Shown piece by piece: positions 21,537-30,259 of a DNA stretch of 41,837 nucleotides (the stretch's first letter is position 1; every line of letters starts with the position of its first letter). The translations under genes were made by a program, and so were the position numbers. The stretch is taken from the NCBI RefSeq assembly GCF_937936315.1, contig NZ_CALGWU010000055.1, positions 1 to 41,837 of the forward strand, written 5' to 3'. Below the pieces are notes generated by a model that made no database searches, was not told the origin of the DNA, and worked only from the letters and a program-made list of their open reading frames with translations. This stretch comes from an uncultured Capnocytophaga sp. (GTDB lineage Bacteria > Bacteroidota > Bacteroidia > Flavobacteriales > Flavobacteriaceae).

Positions 21537-22883
21537 ATGGAAACAGAAATTTTAGCACGGGTGCAGTTTGCGCTCACAATTGCGTTCCATTACATCTATC
21601 CGCCTTTAAGTATAGGGCTTGGACTGCTAATGGTTGTTTTTAAGGGCATCTACTTGCGTACTGGTAAAAAAGAGTATGACACGCTCGCCCGCTTTTGGAC
21701 GCGCATCTTCTCACTTACCTTTGGTTTGGGTGTCGCTACAGGGATTGTAATGGAATTTGAATTTGGTACTAACTGGGCTACCTATTCGCGTTATGTAGGT
21801 GATATTTTTGGTAGTGCCTTGGCTGCTGAAGGTGTTTTTGCTTTTGCGCTTGAAAGTACCTGCCTTGGCATTGTACTTTTCGGGTGGAAGAAAGTAAAAC
21901 CTATATGGCATTTCTTAGCAACCCTTGGGGTGTTCTTGGGTTCTATGTGTTCCGCTATCTGGATTGTGATTGCCAACAGCTGGCAACAAACTCCTGCAGG
22001 TTATGTAGTTGCCGGTGAAGGTTTGCAAGCTAAAGCCGTCATTACCGATTTTTGGGCGATGGTGTTCAACCCCTCAAGTGTAGACCGTATATGGCATGTG
22101 TGGCAAGGAGCTTTCTTGGCTGGTATCTTCTTAGTATTGAGCGTACACGCTTGGTATTTACTCAAAGGTCGCCACGTCGAAATTTCTAAAAAAGCCTTTA
22201 GAGTAACCCTTATCATTGCTACTGTTGTGTGCTTGTTACAATTGGTTTCAGGACACAGTTCAGCTGATGGTGTAGCTCAAAATCAACCAGAGAAATTGGC
22301 AGCTATGGAAGGGCATTTCCAAACAGGTCCCGCCGATCTCTATCTCTTTGGTTGGGTGGATAAACAAAACGAGGTAACTCACGGAGTGAAAATCCCTAAC
22401 GGACTTTCGTATATGATTCATTACGACACAGCTGCTCCTGTAACAGGTCTCGACCAATATCCAGTGGAAGACCGCCCAGGGCAAGTGAATGCTGTATTCC
22501 AATTCTATCATATAATGGTAGCCATTGGTATGTTCCTCATCGCACTTACTCTCTATGCTTCTTTCCTATTGTGGAGAGGCAAATTGTACGACAAACGCTG
22601 GCTCTTGCACATTTTTGTGTGGAGCGTACTCTTGCCACAAATAGGCAATCAAGTAGGTTGGTTTGCAGCCGAAATGGGTCGCCAACCTTGGATAGTGTAC
22701 AAACTCTTGCGCACTAGCGATGCGTTGTCTAAATCGGTAACAGCGAACCAAATACTCTTCGCAATCATCTTATTTACCGTTATTTATATCATCCTCTTCG
22801 CTTTATTCATCTACTTGATGAACAAGAAAATTGTTCACGGTATTGATGAACACGATACTCAAGAACAATTACAAACAGCATAA
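21537..22883 (+). CDS. cydA: Cytochrome bd oxidase subunit I
   Basis: The quinol-oxidising, heme-binding subunit of the bd-type terminal oxidase in the inner membrane. The heme-ligand histidines are seen as FHYIYPPLSIGLG (H18) and RIWHVWQGAFLAG (H187). The periplasmic Q-loop includes GWVDKQNEVTHGVKIP, and GWFAAEMGRQPWIVYKLLRT is the typical C-terminal signature. At 448 residues it is shorter than E. coli CydA (522), consistent with the short Q-loop type. About nine membrane helices are predicted. cydB follows 12 bases later. No cydX-like small gene is seen downstream. Such oxidases have high oxygen affinity and support life at low oxygen. Confidence 0.96.
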   Translation: METEILARVQFALTIAFHYIYPPLSIGLGLLMVVFKGIYLRTGKKEYDTLARFWTRIFSLTFGLGVATGIVMEFEFGTNWATYSRYVGDIFGSALAAEGVFAFALESTCLGIVLFGWKKVKPIWHFLATLGVFLGSMCSAIWIVIANSWQQTPAGYVVAGEGLQAKAVITDFWAMVFNPSSVDRIWHVWQGAFLAGIFLVLSVHAWYLLKGRHVEISKKAFRVTLIIATVVCLLQLVSGHSSADGVAQNQPEKLAAMEGHFQTGPADLYLFGWVDKQNEVTHGVKIPNGLSYMIHYDTAAPVTGLDQYPVEDRPGQVNAVFQFYHIMVAIGMFLIALTLYASFLLWRGKLYDKRWLLHIFVWSVLLPQIGNQVGWFAAEMGRQPWIVYKLLRTSDALSKSVTANQILFAIILFTVIYIILFALFIYLMNKKIVHGIDEHDTQEQLQTA

Positions 22884-22895
22884 CATTATACAGAT

Positions 22896-23930
22896 ATGGA
22901 AACATTTTTAGGAATTGACTACCCTACGTGGTGGTTCATCATTATAGGATTTTTGATTACAGGCTATGCTATTTTAGACGGCTTTGACTTCGGCGCAGGA
23001 GCGTGGCATTTATGTTTCGATAAGAAAAAAGAACGCCGCGTAGCTCTGAATGCCATAGGTCCTGTGTGGGACGGTAATGAGGCATGGTTAGTAATTGGGG
23101 GTGCTGGTATTTTTGCAGGCTTCCCACTAATGTACGCCGAATTGTTTTCGGCTATGAACACACCTTTTATGCTATTCCTCACTTTTATTATCTTTAGAGC
23201 AGTAGCCATTGAGGTACGTGGCAAAGAGGATAGTGATCGTTGGCGCAATACTTGGGACACTGTGTACAGTGTGTGCAGCATTGTGTTACCCGTACTCTTA
23301 GGAGTGGTGATTGCCAACGTATTACAAGGATTACCATTAGACGAGAACTTCGTATACCAAGGAGGCGCTCTCTTTACATTCCTTACTCCTTATGCACTGC
23401 TTGTAGGCGTAATGACTTTATTGCTTTTTATGGTACACGGAGGTTTGTATTTACTCATCAAAACTCACGGTGATATGCACCACCGCATCGAGAAACGCAT
23501 CAATTACGCTTATCTCGCTTTTGTGGTAGTGTTCACAGCTGTAGCGATTTACAGTATGCTCACACCGCATTTGGCTGAGAATATCGCTAACAGTACCGCG
23601 CTAAAAGTATTCCCTATTCTATTGCTCCTCAGCATCTTGAGCATAGCATTCTTTATGAAGAAAAAAGACTATAAAAAGGCTTTTGTAGGCACAATACTCA
23701 CTATTGCTTTCTTTATGGTAGTAGCCGCACTCAACTTGCACCCTACTTTCTTGAGAACTACTTTAGAAACAGGCAATAGCATCACGGTTTACAACGCTGC
23801 TGCTTCTCAAAAATCATTAGAGATTATGCTCACTATCACGGCGATAGGTGCACCTCTATTGCTTATCTACACTTATTTTGCTTACAAAGTATTCTGGGGC
23901 AAAGTAGAAATTGACGAAAATAGTTATTAA
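22896..23930 (+). CDS. cydB: Cytochrome bd oxidase subunit II
   Basis: The structural partner of CydA: 344 residues with about eight to nine predicted membrane helices. Family motifs are WWFIIIGFLITGYAILDGFD near the start, GPVWDGNEAWLVIGGAGIFA, and FPLMYAELFSAMNTPFML. The start ATG is 12 bases after the cydA stop, and the pair is closed by a terminator at 23955-23992, so this is a simple two-gene operon. The AT-rich spacer after the stop (TTAATTAACAATTGATAAAAC) belongs to a class also seen before 27248, 29285 and 7179. Confidence 0.96.
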   Translation: METFLGIDYPTWWFIIIGFLITGYAILDGFDFGAGAWHLCFDKKKERRVALNAIGPVWDGNEAWLVIGGAGIFAGFPLMYAELFSAMNTPFMLFLTFIIFRAVAIEVRGKEDSDRWRNTWDTVYSVCSIVLPVLLGVVIANVLQGLPLDENFVYQGGALFTFLTPYALLVGVMTLLLFMVHGGLYLLIKTHGDMHHRIEKRINYAYLAFVVVFTAVAIYSMLTPHLAENIANSTALKVFPILLLLSILSIAFFMKKKDYKKAFVGTILTIAFFMVVAALNLHPTFLRTTLETGNSITVYNAAASQKSLEIMLTITAIGAPLLLIYTYFAYKVFWGKVEIDENSY

Positions 23931-23954
23931 TTAACAATTGATAAAACAATCAAC

Positions 23955-23992
23955 AAAAGCCAAATAGCCCTTTTACTATTTGGCTTTTACTT
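23955..23992 (+). terminator. cydAB terminator
   Basis: AAAAGCCAAATAG (23955-23967) pairs perfectly with CTATTTGGCTTTT (23976-23988) around an 8-base loop. The downstream end touches the -33 box of the next gene's promoter (23991-23994). Confidence 0.88.
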
Positions 23993-24022
23993 TGATTGGC
24001 ACGAAAATTGCTTGTAATCTTG
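23991..24022 (+). promoter_or_regulatory. Promoter of the LolA-like gene
   Basis: TTTG (23991-23994), 20 bases, TAATCTTG (24015-24022), one mismatch from TAnnTTTG. It follows the cydAB terminator directly, 27 bases before the ATG at 24049. Confidence 0.65.
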
Positions 24023-24048
24023 AGCTAAAATCATTAAAAACACTGAAA

Positions 24049-24690
24049 ATGAAAAGAATACTATTGGTTATCATCGCTCTTTGTAGCGTAACCATACAAG
24101 CCCAACAGGTTGATAAAGCTAAAAAACTATTAGATGAAGTGTATGCTAAAATGGTGGCTTACAACAATATCTATATAGATTTTAAATACAACCTCGATAA
24201 TATTGCTGAAAATATCAATCAGGAAACTAAAGGTAATGTAACTATTGCCAAAGATAAGTATGTGCTAAACTATTTAGGAGCTACTAAAATGTACGACGGC
24301 AGTAAAACATATACTATTGTTCCTGAAAACGAGGAAATTACCATAGAAAAAAACGCTTCCGACGACAGTACCATTACCCCCTCTAAAATGCTTACCTTCT
24401 ACAAAAAAGGCTATAAGTACAAATGGGATATACAACAAAATGTACGTGGTCGCAAAATTCAATACGTAGAATTGAAACCTCAAAAAGCTAATAGCGAGGT
24501 AAAACAAATCCTATTAGGTATTGATATTCAAACTAAACACATCTACAACCTTATTGAAATAGGCAAAAACGGCACTAAAACCACTATTACAGTGAATACT
24601 TTCAAAACCAATCAGCCGTTATCAGCTAATATTTTCAAGTTTGACCGCGAAAAATATAAAAAAGACGGTTACACTATCACCGAAATGTAG
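24049..24690 (+). CDS. LolA-like outer membrane lipoprotein carrier protein
   Basis: A periplasmic protein of 213 residues from ATG 24049. The signal peptide MKRILLVIIALCSVTIQAQQ is followed by DKAKKLLDEVYAKMVAYNNI, then repeated beta strands (NVTIAKDKYVLNYLGATKMY, YTIVPENEEITIEK, MLTFYKKGYKYKW) typical of the LolA/LolB fold in Bacteroidota. LolA carries lipoproteins from the inner to the outer membrane. The frame is open to 23980, but that region holds the promoter and lacks a signal peptide, so the later ATG is used. The next gene encodes an LptF/LptG-type permease 36 bases downstream, which suggests shared outer-membrane biogenesis. Confidence 0.85.
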   Translation: MKRILLVIIALCSVTIQAQQVDKAKKLLDEVYAKMVAYNNIYIDFKYNLDNIAENINQETKGNVTIAKDKYVLNYLGATKMYDGSKTYTIVPENEEITIEKNASDDSTITPSKMLTFYKKGYKYKWDIQQNVRGRKIQYVELKPQKANSEVKQILLGIDIQTKHIYNLIEIGKNGTKTTITVNTFKTNQPLSANIFKFDREKYKKDGYTITEM

Positions 24691-24691
24691 T

Positions 24692-24722
24692 TCGTCGTTA
24701 GTTCGTTAGTCGTCAGCTTTAG
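24692..24722. repeat. GTTAGTCG-type degenerate repeat before lptG-like gene
   Basis: The units TCGTCGTTAG TTCGTTAG TCGTCAG fill the 36-base spacer. They are the complement of the CTAACGA units seen at 4404-4441, so this copy has the opposite orientation relative to the downstream start. Confidence 0.5.
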
Positions 24723-24726
24723 TTGT

Positions 24727-26232
24727 ATGAAAATCATAGATCGCTATATCATTACTCAGTTCCTCAAAAATTTCCTCGGGGCACTCTCTATCCTCATTCT
24801 CATCTTTGTATTCCACACTATTTTCACATACATCGATGAGCTGGCTGGCCGTGGCTTAGAACTTTGGATTATCTTCAAATTCCTCATCTATTTCATCCCT
24901 CAACTTATCCCTATCATTATGCCGCTGGCGGTGGTTATCGCCTCCATTATGACCTTTGGCGCTTTTGCCGAAAGCTATGAGTTTGCCGCAATGAAAGCCT
25001 CGGGTATTTCACTGATGCGTGTAATGCGTCCACTGATTGTTTTAATGGCTCTATTGAGTTTAGGAACTTTCTTCTTGGCCAACAACGTGATTCCTGTAGC
25101 TTATCGCGAGGTGTATACCCTAAGATCTAACATCGCAAAAGTAAAACCTGCAATGGCTATAGCCGAAGGGGTTTTCTCTAATATAGGCGAAGATATAAGC
25201 ATTAAGGTAGGTAAAAAAAAGGGTGACAACGACCAGTTTTTGGAAAGCGTACTTATCCATAAAAAAACACCTGATAGAGTGAATCGTACTGTTATCAATG
25301 CTAAGCGTGGTGAATTGAGAAGTGCTAAATCTAACCCAAACTTCCTACAACTCATCTTAGAAGACGGAACTTACTACGAGGACATCAAAACAAACACTTA
25401 TGAAACTCAACAAAAAATGCCTTTCGCTAAAGTGCATTTTAAAAAATATATAATCAATCTCGACCTTTCTCACTTAAACAGTGTAGATTTCAACGAAAAA
25501 ACTGATGCCACTACCTATAGAATGATGAACGTAAATCAATTAGATTATGCTATCGACTCATTGCGTTCTGACTTCAAGCAAAATATTACTGACTACGGAA
25601 ATAACATGTTCCGCCGTACAGGCTTTAACTCTACTCCTCACGATAATAAAACTCAAGAAAAAACGACCACCCCTAAAGAAATAAAATCAGTAACTCAACT
25701 ACTAAAAATACTCAATAACTACGATCAACAACGAGTGCTTGAAATGGCTATAAATAACAACCAAGCACAGTTAGACAATGTAGAATTTCGCCAGATGGAC
25801 ATTGAGTATCGCTACAAACTGATGAACTTACACATAATGAACCTCAGTGATAAGTTTGCACTCACTATAGCTTGCTTTGTTCTATTCTTTGTTGCTGCTC
25901 CTTTAGGCGCTTTTATCCGCAAGGGTGGTATAGGCTTACCCTTAGTTTTTGCGATGATATTATTCTTATCCTATTATTTTATAGGAATGTTTATGAAGAA
26001 CATAGCCGAGAACAACACTATCAACCCCGCTTTAGCTCCGTGGATTCCCGCCTTGATATTAATGCCTTTAGGCATTTATCTCACCGCAAGAATTGCCAAA
26101 GACAAAGAAGTTTTCCATTTCCCTCTCACACACAAGTTGATGGTATGGACAAAGGATAAAGTTAAAAAAGTTAAAGGTAATAAGAAGAAAATTATTAAAT
26201 CTCCTCAACCTACTAAGCTGAATAACGAATAA
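24727..26232 (+). CDS. LptF/LptG-family permease (YjgP/YjgQ)
   Basis: An inner-membrane subunit of the lipopolysaccharide export ABC transporter family, 501 residues. The N-terminal block MKIIDRYIITQFLKNFLGAL and the helices following it (SILILIFVFHTIFTYIDELA; LIPIIMPLAVVIASIMTFGA) are characteristic, as is FAESYEFAAMKASGISLMR. A periplasmic jellyroll-like region spans about 140-370, and three more helices lie near the C-terminus (LTIACFVLFFVAAPLGAFIR, IGLPLVFAMILFLSYYFIGM). The tail is lysine-rich. LptF and LptG cannot be told apart by eye, so no symbol is given. The gene is downstream of the LolA-like gene and ends at a terminator. Confidence 0.88.
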   Translation: MKIIDRYIITQFLKNFLGALSILILIFVFHTIFTYIDELAGRGLELWIIFKFLIYFIPQLIPIIMPLAVVIASIMTFGAFAESYEFAAMKASGISLMRVMRPLIVLMALLSLGTFFLANNVIPVAYREVYTLRSNIAKVKPAMAIAEGVFSNIGEDISIKVGKKKGDNDQFLESVLIHKKTPDRVNRTVINAKRGELRSAKSNPNFLQLILEDGTYYEDIKTNTYETQQKMPFAKVHFKKYIINLDLSHLNSVDFNEKTDATTYRMMNVNQLDYAIDSLRSDFKQNITDYGNNMFRRTGFNSTPHDNKTQEKTTTPKEIKSVTQLLKILNNYDQQRVLEMAINNNQAQLDNVEFRQMDIEYRYKLMNLHIMNLSDKFALTIACFVLFFVAAPLGAFIRKGGIGLPLVFAMILFLSYYFIGMFMKNIAENNTINPALAPWIPALILMPLGIYLTARIAKDKEVFHFPLTHKLMVWTKDKVKKVKGNKKKIIKSPQPTKLNNE

Positions 26233-26253
26233 AAACAATTGTAAATCAATAAC

Positions 26254-26296
26254 AAAAAAGACTTTGCAGCATCAAAAATGCTACAAAGTCTTTTTT
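26254..26296. terminator. Bidirectional terminator between lptG-like gene and fmt
   Basis: AAAAAAGACTTTGCAGCAT (from 26254) pairs with ATGCTACAAAGTCTTTTTT (to 26296) with a single mismatch and a short CAAAA loop. It serves both convergent genes. Confidence 0.9.
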
Positions 26297-26327
26297 ATTA
26301 ACAATATATTTTGTGTAAATTTGAGTT

Positions 26328-27248
26328 TTATTCAAAAGAAAACCCGTTGAGCAAATCGGCTGTTTTCATACGTTTTTTGGCGGGGAGTTGTAACTCTAAA
26401 AGCTGGATAAAGCCATCTTTCACCGCTACGCGCAGTTGTTTTTTCTCTGTCAAAAGTTTCCCGATAGGTTCGTTATGAGAGGCAGGCTCAAACACAGCAT
26501 CATACACCTTGGCAGCAAGCATTTCTCCCTTATGAGGAAACTCCGCCCAAGCAGTAGGGTACGGACTCATTCCTCTAATAAGGCGCTCAATAGCTATTCC
26601 CTCATCTTCCCAATTGATTTTACAAGTCTCTTTATATATTTTAGGAGCTTCGGCAAAAGTAATCTCCTTATCTTGCGGTTGTGTGGTGCAAGTACCATCG
26701 GCGATACTATCTACTGTTTTGAGCACCAAATCTGCCCCTTGCAGCATTAGTTTATCATGTAGTGTGCCGGCTGTTTCGTGAGTATCGATAGGGGTAACAG
26801 CTTGAGCGATAATTGCCCCAGTATCAATCTTTTCATCTATAAAGAAAGTTGTCACCCCCGTTTGTTTTTCGCCATTGATAATCGCCCAATTGATAGGAGC
26901 AGCACCTCGGTAGTTAGGCAAAAGTGAAGCGTGGAGGTTGAAAGTACCATATTTAGGCAATCGCCATACCACTTCAGGCAACATACGGAAAGCTACTACT
27001 ATTTGTAAATCGGGTTGGAGGGCTTTAAGTTCACTAAGGAAATTCTCATCTTTGAGTTTCAAAGGTTGGAGTACGGGTATACCTTTACTTTCGGCATAGA
27101 CTTTCACAGGCGACTGATGCAATTTTTGTCCGCGACCAGAAGGTTTATCAGCAACAGTTACCACGCCCACTACGTTATAGTTATTTTCTACTAAGGCTTT
27201 TAGGGACGCTAAAGCAAAATCGGGCGTTCCCATAAATACAATTCTCAT
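26328..27248 (-). CDS. fmt: Methionyl-tRNA formyltransferase
   Basis: The enzyme formylates the initiator Met-tRNA with 10-formyltetrahydrofolate, in the cytosol. The 306-residue protein begins MRIVFMGTPDFALASLKALV, the family signature. The catalytic residues are in GTFNLHASLLPNYRGAAP (N104, H106) and FIDEKIDTG (D142). The C-terminal domain begins near residue 205. It is transcribed divergently from rplU, with both core promoters back to back in a 171-base spacer. Confidence 0.95.
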   Translation of the reverse strand: MRIVFMGTPDFALASLKALVENNYNVVGVVTVADKPSGRGQKLHQSPVKVYAESKGIPVLQPLKLKDENFLSELKALQPDLQIVVAFRMLPEVVWRLPKYGTFNLHASLLPNYRGAAPINWAIINGEKQTGVTTFFIDEKIDTGAIIAQAVTPIDTHETAGTLHDKLMLQGADLVLKTVDSIADGTCTTQPQDKEITFAEAPKIYKETCKINWEDEGIAIERLIRGMSPYPTAWAEFPHKGEMLAAKVYDAVFEPASHNEPIGKLLTEKKQLRVAVKDGFIQLLELQLPAKKRMKTADLLNGFSFE

Positions 27249-27306
27249 ACAATTGACAATTAATAATTAACAATCTTGTCCAACTAAAAGTGTTGTTAAA
27301 CTTTGG

Positions 27307-27338
27307 CAAAGGTAAAGTATATCTATAAAAGCAGCAAA
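27307..27338 (-). promoter_or_regulatory. fmt promoter
   Basis: On the minus strand TTTG (27335-27338), 20 bases, TACCTTTG (27307-27314), an exact match. The leader is about 50 bases and includes a TTAATTATTAATTGTCAATTGT run next to the ATG. Confidence 0.85.
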
Positions 27339-27353
27339 TATTTTTCATTTTAT

Positions 27354-27384
27354 TTTGCCACGTAAAAAATAATTCGTACCTTTG
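27354..27384 (+). promoter_or_regulatory. rplU-rpmA promoter
   Basis: TTTG (27354-27357), 19 bases, TACCTTTG (27377-27384), an exact match, 36 bases before the ATG at 27420. Its -33 box is 15 bases from that of the divergent fmt promoter. Confidence 0.87.
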
Positions 27385-27419
27385 CCGCCGATTTAAACAA
27401 TAATTAAAAACGTTAAGCT

Positions 27420-27734
27420 ATGTATGCAATTGTAGAGATAGCAGGGCAACAATTTAAAGTAAGCAAAGACCAAAAAGTTTACGTGCACCGTTTGCCTAAT
27501 GCAGAAGATGAAAAAGTAACTTTTTCTAACGTACTTCTCATTGATAACAACGGAGCTGTAACTGTAGGCGCCCCAGCTATAAACGGAGCTTCTGTAGAAG
27601 CTAAAGTTTTAAAACATTTGAAAGGAGACAAAGTGCTCGTATTCAAAAAGAAAAGACGTAAAGGTTACAAAGTGAAGAACGGACACCGTCAGTACCTCAC
27701 CCAGATTGTAATCGAGAACATTGTTGTAAAATAA
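27420..27734 (+). CDS. rplU: 50S ribosomal protein L21
   Basis: A large-subunit ribosomal protein that binds 23S rRNA. It has 104 residues, the usual size. It opens MYAIVEIAGQQFKVSKDQKV and ends with the conserved KKRRKGYKVKNGHRQYLTQI. It is paired with rpmA (25 bases downstream), the standard L21-L27 arrangement, and is driven by the promoter at 27354-27384. Confidence 0.97.
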   Translation: MYAIVEIAGQQFKVSKDQKVYVHRLPNAEDEKVTFSNVLLIDNNGAVTVGAPAINGASVEAKVLKHLKGDKVLVFKKKRRKGYKVKNGHRQYLTQIVIENIVVK

Positions 27735-27759
27735 TTGTTAAACTTAAAAATCTAAGAAA

Positions 27760-28020
27760 ATGGCTCACAAGAAAGGTGTCGGTAGTTCAAAGAACGGTAG
27801 AGAATCACACTCTAAACGCTTAGGCGTGAAAATTTTCGGTGGACAAGTTGCCATCGCTGGAAACATTATCGTTAGACAACGTGGAACTCAACACAATGCT
27901 GGCGAGAACGTGTACATTGGTAAAGACCATACTTTGCACGCTAAAATAGATGGTATCGTAAAATTCGAGAAAAAGAAAAACGATAAATCTTATGTTTCTG
28001 TTATTCCATTAGAAGCATAA
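27760..28020 (+). CDS. rpmA: 50S ribosomal protein L27
   Basis: A ribosomal protein near the peptidyl transferase centre, 86 residues. It begins MAHKKGVGSSKNGRESHSKR with no N-terminal leader of the kind cleaved in Firmicutes, and continues with GNIIVRQRGTQHNAGENVYI, the family signature. It follows rplU and ends at the terminator at 28045-28086. Confidence 0.97.
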   Translation: MAHKKGVGSSKNGRESHSKRLGVKIFGGQVAIAGNIIVRQRGTQHNAGENVYIGKDHTLHAKIDGIVKFEKKKNDKSYVSVIPLEA

Positions 28021-28044
28021 TTGTAAATTTAAAATTATTAAAAA

Positions 28045-28086
28045 GAAAAGAGTCACTTAAAATAATAAGTGGCTCTTTTCTTTTTA
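28045..28086 (+). terminator. rplU-rpmA terminator
   Basis: GAAAAGAGTCACTTA (28045-28059) pairs with TAAGTGGCTCTTTTC (28066-28080) with one G-U pair, followed by TTTTT. Confidence 0.9.
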
Positions 28087-28149
28087 GTTAATAGATAAAC
28101 TAAGTAGTTTGGCAAAGTTTTTGAAGCTAAACAAACTCAAAATTAACTA

Positions 28150-28168
28150 GGTGTATATGTCATACACC
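28150..28168. promoter_or_regulatory. Short inverted repeat upstream of the BT_3928-like gene
   Basis: GGTGTAT, 5 bases, ATACACC: perfect 7-bp arms, 24 bases before the ATG at 28192. It could be an operator or a leader hairpin; no promoter core is clear next to it. Confidence 0.4.
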
Positions 28169-28191
28169 CTCCCTAAAATTATAACCTCAGC

Positions 28192-29274
28192 ATGAAATAT
28201 CTTGTACAACTTTGTCGTATATTAGTAGGCGTTACTTTCATCATCAGTGGGATGATAAAGCTCAACGACCCTATGGGTTTTTCTTTCAAATTAGAAGATT
28301 ATTTCGCCCCTGGTGTACTCAATTTGCCTTTCCTCGTGCCTTATGCTTTAGCATTTGCTATCTTTGTATGCATTTTCGAGGTAGTATTAGGCGTAACCCT
28401 ATTAGTAGGCTATAAAAAGAAACTCACTTTATGGCTTTTGATTGCCATGTTAGTATTCTTTGGCTTCCTTACTTTCTATTCGGCGTATTTTAACAAGGTA
28501 ACCGATTGCGGTTGTTTTGGCGATGCCATCAAATTTACTCCTTGGCAATCGTTTACTAAAGATTTAGTGCTTTTAGCACTCACTTTGGTCGTTTTCTTCG
28601 GTCAGAAATATATTCATCCACTTACAAAAGGCAAACTACCCTTGGTTGTAACTTACTTATCTGTGCTTTTCTGCATCATTTTCGTTTATTACGTGTACAA
28701 CCACTTGCCAGTGAAGGACTTCCGCGTGTACAAAATAGGTACTAATATCCCTAAAGGTATGGAATTACCTCCTAATGCTGTTACTTACTATTGGACTTTT
28801 AAAATAGATGGGCAAAACAAAGTGATTGAAACTAAAGACCCTTCCTTCCCTAAAATAGCGGGTGAGTACGTGAGTCTTACTTCTAAAACCGAAATGCCTC
28901 CTATCCACGACTTCTACATTCAGGATAAGGATAGAACCACCGATTATTTAGAGGAATTCATCAACAAAGACAAACTTTTGATGGTGATTTCCTATCGTCT
29001 TGACCGCGCTAACCAAGAGGCGTTTAAAGCTATTAAAACCGTTACCGATAAAGCAATGAAAAACGGCTATACAGTAATAGGTCTCACTTCACAAATGGAA
29101 AAAGCGCCTTATATCGTAAAGAAATACGAACTCAATTTCAACTTCTATTACAACGATGCCACTACGCTAAAAACGATGATTCGCTCTAATCCAGGGCTTA
29201 TTACCCTCTCCAAAGGAACTATCATTGATAAAAAACACTATAACGATAGTGAAAAATTATCCATTGATAATTAA
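28192..29274 (+). CDS. BT_3928-like DoxX/MauE-type membrane protein
   Basis: A four-helix membrane domain (about 1-145) of the DoxX/MauE type. It opens LVQLCRILVGVTFIISGMIK and contains NKVTDCGCFGDAIKFTPWQS, the CGCFG signature of redox-associated members. A C-terminal half of about 210 residues follows; it resembles a thioredoxin fold in its strand/helix pattern (LLMVISYRLDRANQEAFKAI) but has no visible CXXC. This architecture corresponds to the family I know as BT_3928-like in Bacteroidota. Its function is not established. The xerD gene starts 10 bases after the stop, so the two are probably cotranscribed. Confidence 0.83.
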   Translation: MKYLVQLCRILVGVTFIISGMIKLNDPMGFSFKLEDYFAPGVLNLPFLVPYALAFAIFVCIFEVVLGVTLLVGYKKKLTLWLLIAMLVFFGFLTFYSAYFNKVTDCGCFGDAIKFTPWQSFTKDLVLLALTLVVFFGQKYIHPLTKGKLPLVVTYLSVLFCIIFVYYVYNHLPVKDFRVYKIGTNIPKGMELPPNAVTYYWTFKIDGQNKVIETKDPSFPKIAGEYVSLTSKTEMPPIHDFYIQDKDRTTDYLEEFINKDKLLMVISYRLDRANQEAFKAIKTVTDKAMKNGYTVIGLTSQMEKAPYIVKKYELNFNFYYNDATTLKTMIRSNPGLITLSKGTIIDKKHYNDSEKLSIDN

Positions 29275-29284
29275 CAATTAATAG

Positions 29285-30196
29285 GTGTGGCGTGAAACAA
29301 ATATAGCTTTTCAGCATTATCTGCGACTGCAACGAGGCTTGTCGCAGAATACGGCTGTGTCATACGGTTTGGATATCGAAAAACTTATTTGCTATTTAGA
29401 AAAATACAACATCACCGAAACTCCCAGCAACATAGAGGAAGACACTTTGCGACAATTCGTGTACGAAGTAGCAAAAGACCTGAATGCACGTTCACAAGCG
29501 CGACTCATTTCGGCATTGAAGAGTTTTTTTAAATTTATGATGTACGAAAAAGGGCGTGAAGACTTCCCGATGAGCCTCATTGAAAGCCCAAAAATAGGAG
29601 TAAAACTCCCCGATACCCTTTCACTACAAGAGATAGATGCGATGCTGGCTTCTATAGATTTAAGCACCGATGAAGGTCATCGCAACAAGGCGATGATAGA
29701 GATGCTATACGCTTGCGGATTGCGTGTATCGGAACTCATTTCGCTTAGATTATCCGATTTGTTTTTTGATGAAGATTTTATCAGGGTGATGGGAAAAGGC
29801 AGCAAACAGCGGTTGGTACCTATTGAGGCATACACTCAAAAGCAAGTGAAGCAATATATAGACAACCAGCGGCGACAGCTAAAAATAGCTAAAGGACACG
29901 AGGATTTTGTATTCTTAAACAGAAGGGGAAAACAGCTCACACGAGCGATGATTTTTACGATTGTAAGACAAGTAGCGGAAAGTATAGGGTTACAGAAGAC
30001 AATTAGTCCCCATACATTTAGGCATTCGTTTGCCACGCACCTACTGGAGAATGGTGCCAACTTGCGCGCTATACAAATGATGTTAGGTCACGAGAATATT
30101 ACTACTACTGAAATATACGTACACGTTGAGAAGAGTTATTTGCGAGAAGCACTTATAAAGTACCACCCACGCCAGAAGATGAGCTTTACCCAATAG
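29285..30196 (+). CDS. xerD: Site-specific tyrosine recombinase XerD
   Basis: A tyrosine recombinase for chromosome dimer resolution, 303 residues. The N-terminal core-binding domain (1-100) precedes the catalytic domain, with all six residues present: R147 in ACGLRVSE, K171 in MGKGSKQR, H243 and R246 in SPHTFRHSFATH, H269 in LGHENIT, and Y278 in TTEIYVHV. The start is GTG at 29285 (read as Met); no ATG fits before the conserved N-terminus. It follows the BT_3928-like gene and has no phage or integron gene nearby, which fits a housekeeping XerD and not a mobile integrase. Confidence 0.92.
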   Translation: MWRETNIAFQHYLRLQRGLSQNTAVSYGLDIEKLICYLEKYNITETPSNIEEDTLRQFVYEVAKDLNARSQARLISALKSFFKFMMYEKGREDFPMSLIESPKIGVKLPDTLSLQEIDAMLASIDLSTDEGHRNKAMIEMLYACGLRVSELISLRLSDLFFDEDFIRVMGKGSKQRLVPIEAYTQKQVKQYIDNQRRQLKIAKGHEDFVFLNRRGKQLTRAMIFTIVRQVAESIGLQKTISPHTFRHSFATHLLENGANLRAIQMMLGHENITTTEIYVHVEKSYLREALIKYHPRQKMSFTQ

Positions 30197-30259
30197 CCCA
30201 TTACGTCATCACTCTTAATATTACAATGAGTGAAGCTCCACCTTGTTAGCATTTTTTAG

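Noticed and set aside
23980..24048. N-terminal extension of the LolA-like protein
   Set aside because: The region contains the cydAB terminator and the promoter, and a clean signal peptide begins at 24049.
29285..30196. Mobile-element integrase
   Set aside because: The protein has XerD features and full housekeeping length, with no phage, integron or transposon genes or attachment-site repeats nearby.
30209..30233. Terminator between xerD and the DUF3276 gene
   Set aside because: The stem has only 6 base pairs with a 13-base loop and no T-run; too weak to call.
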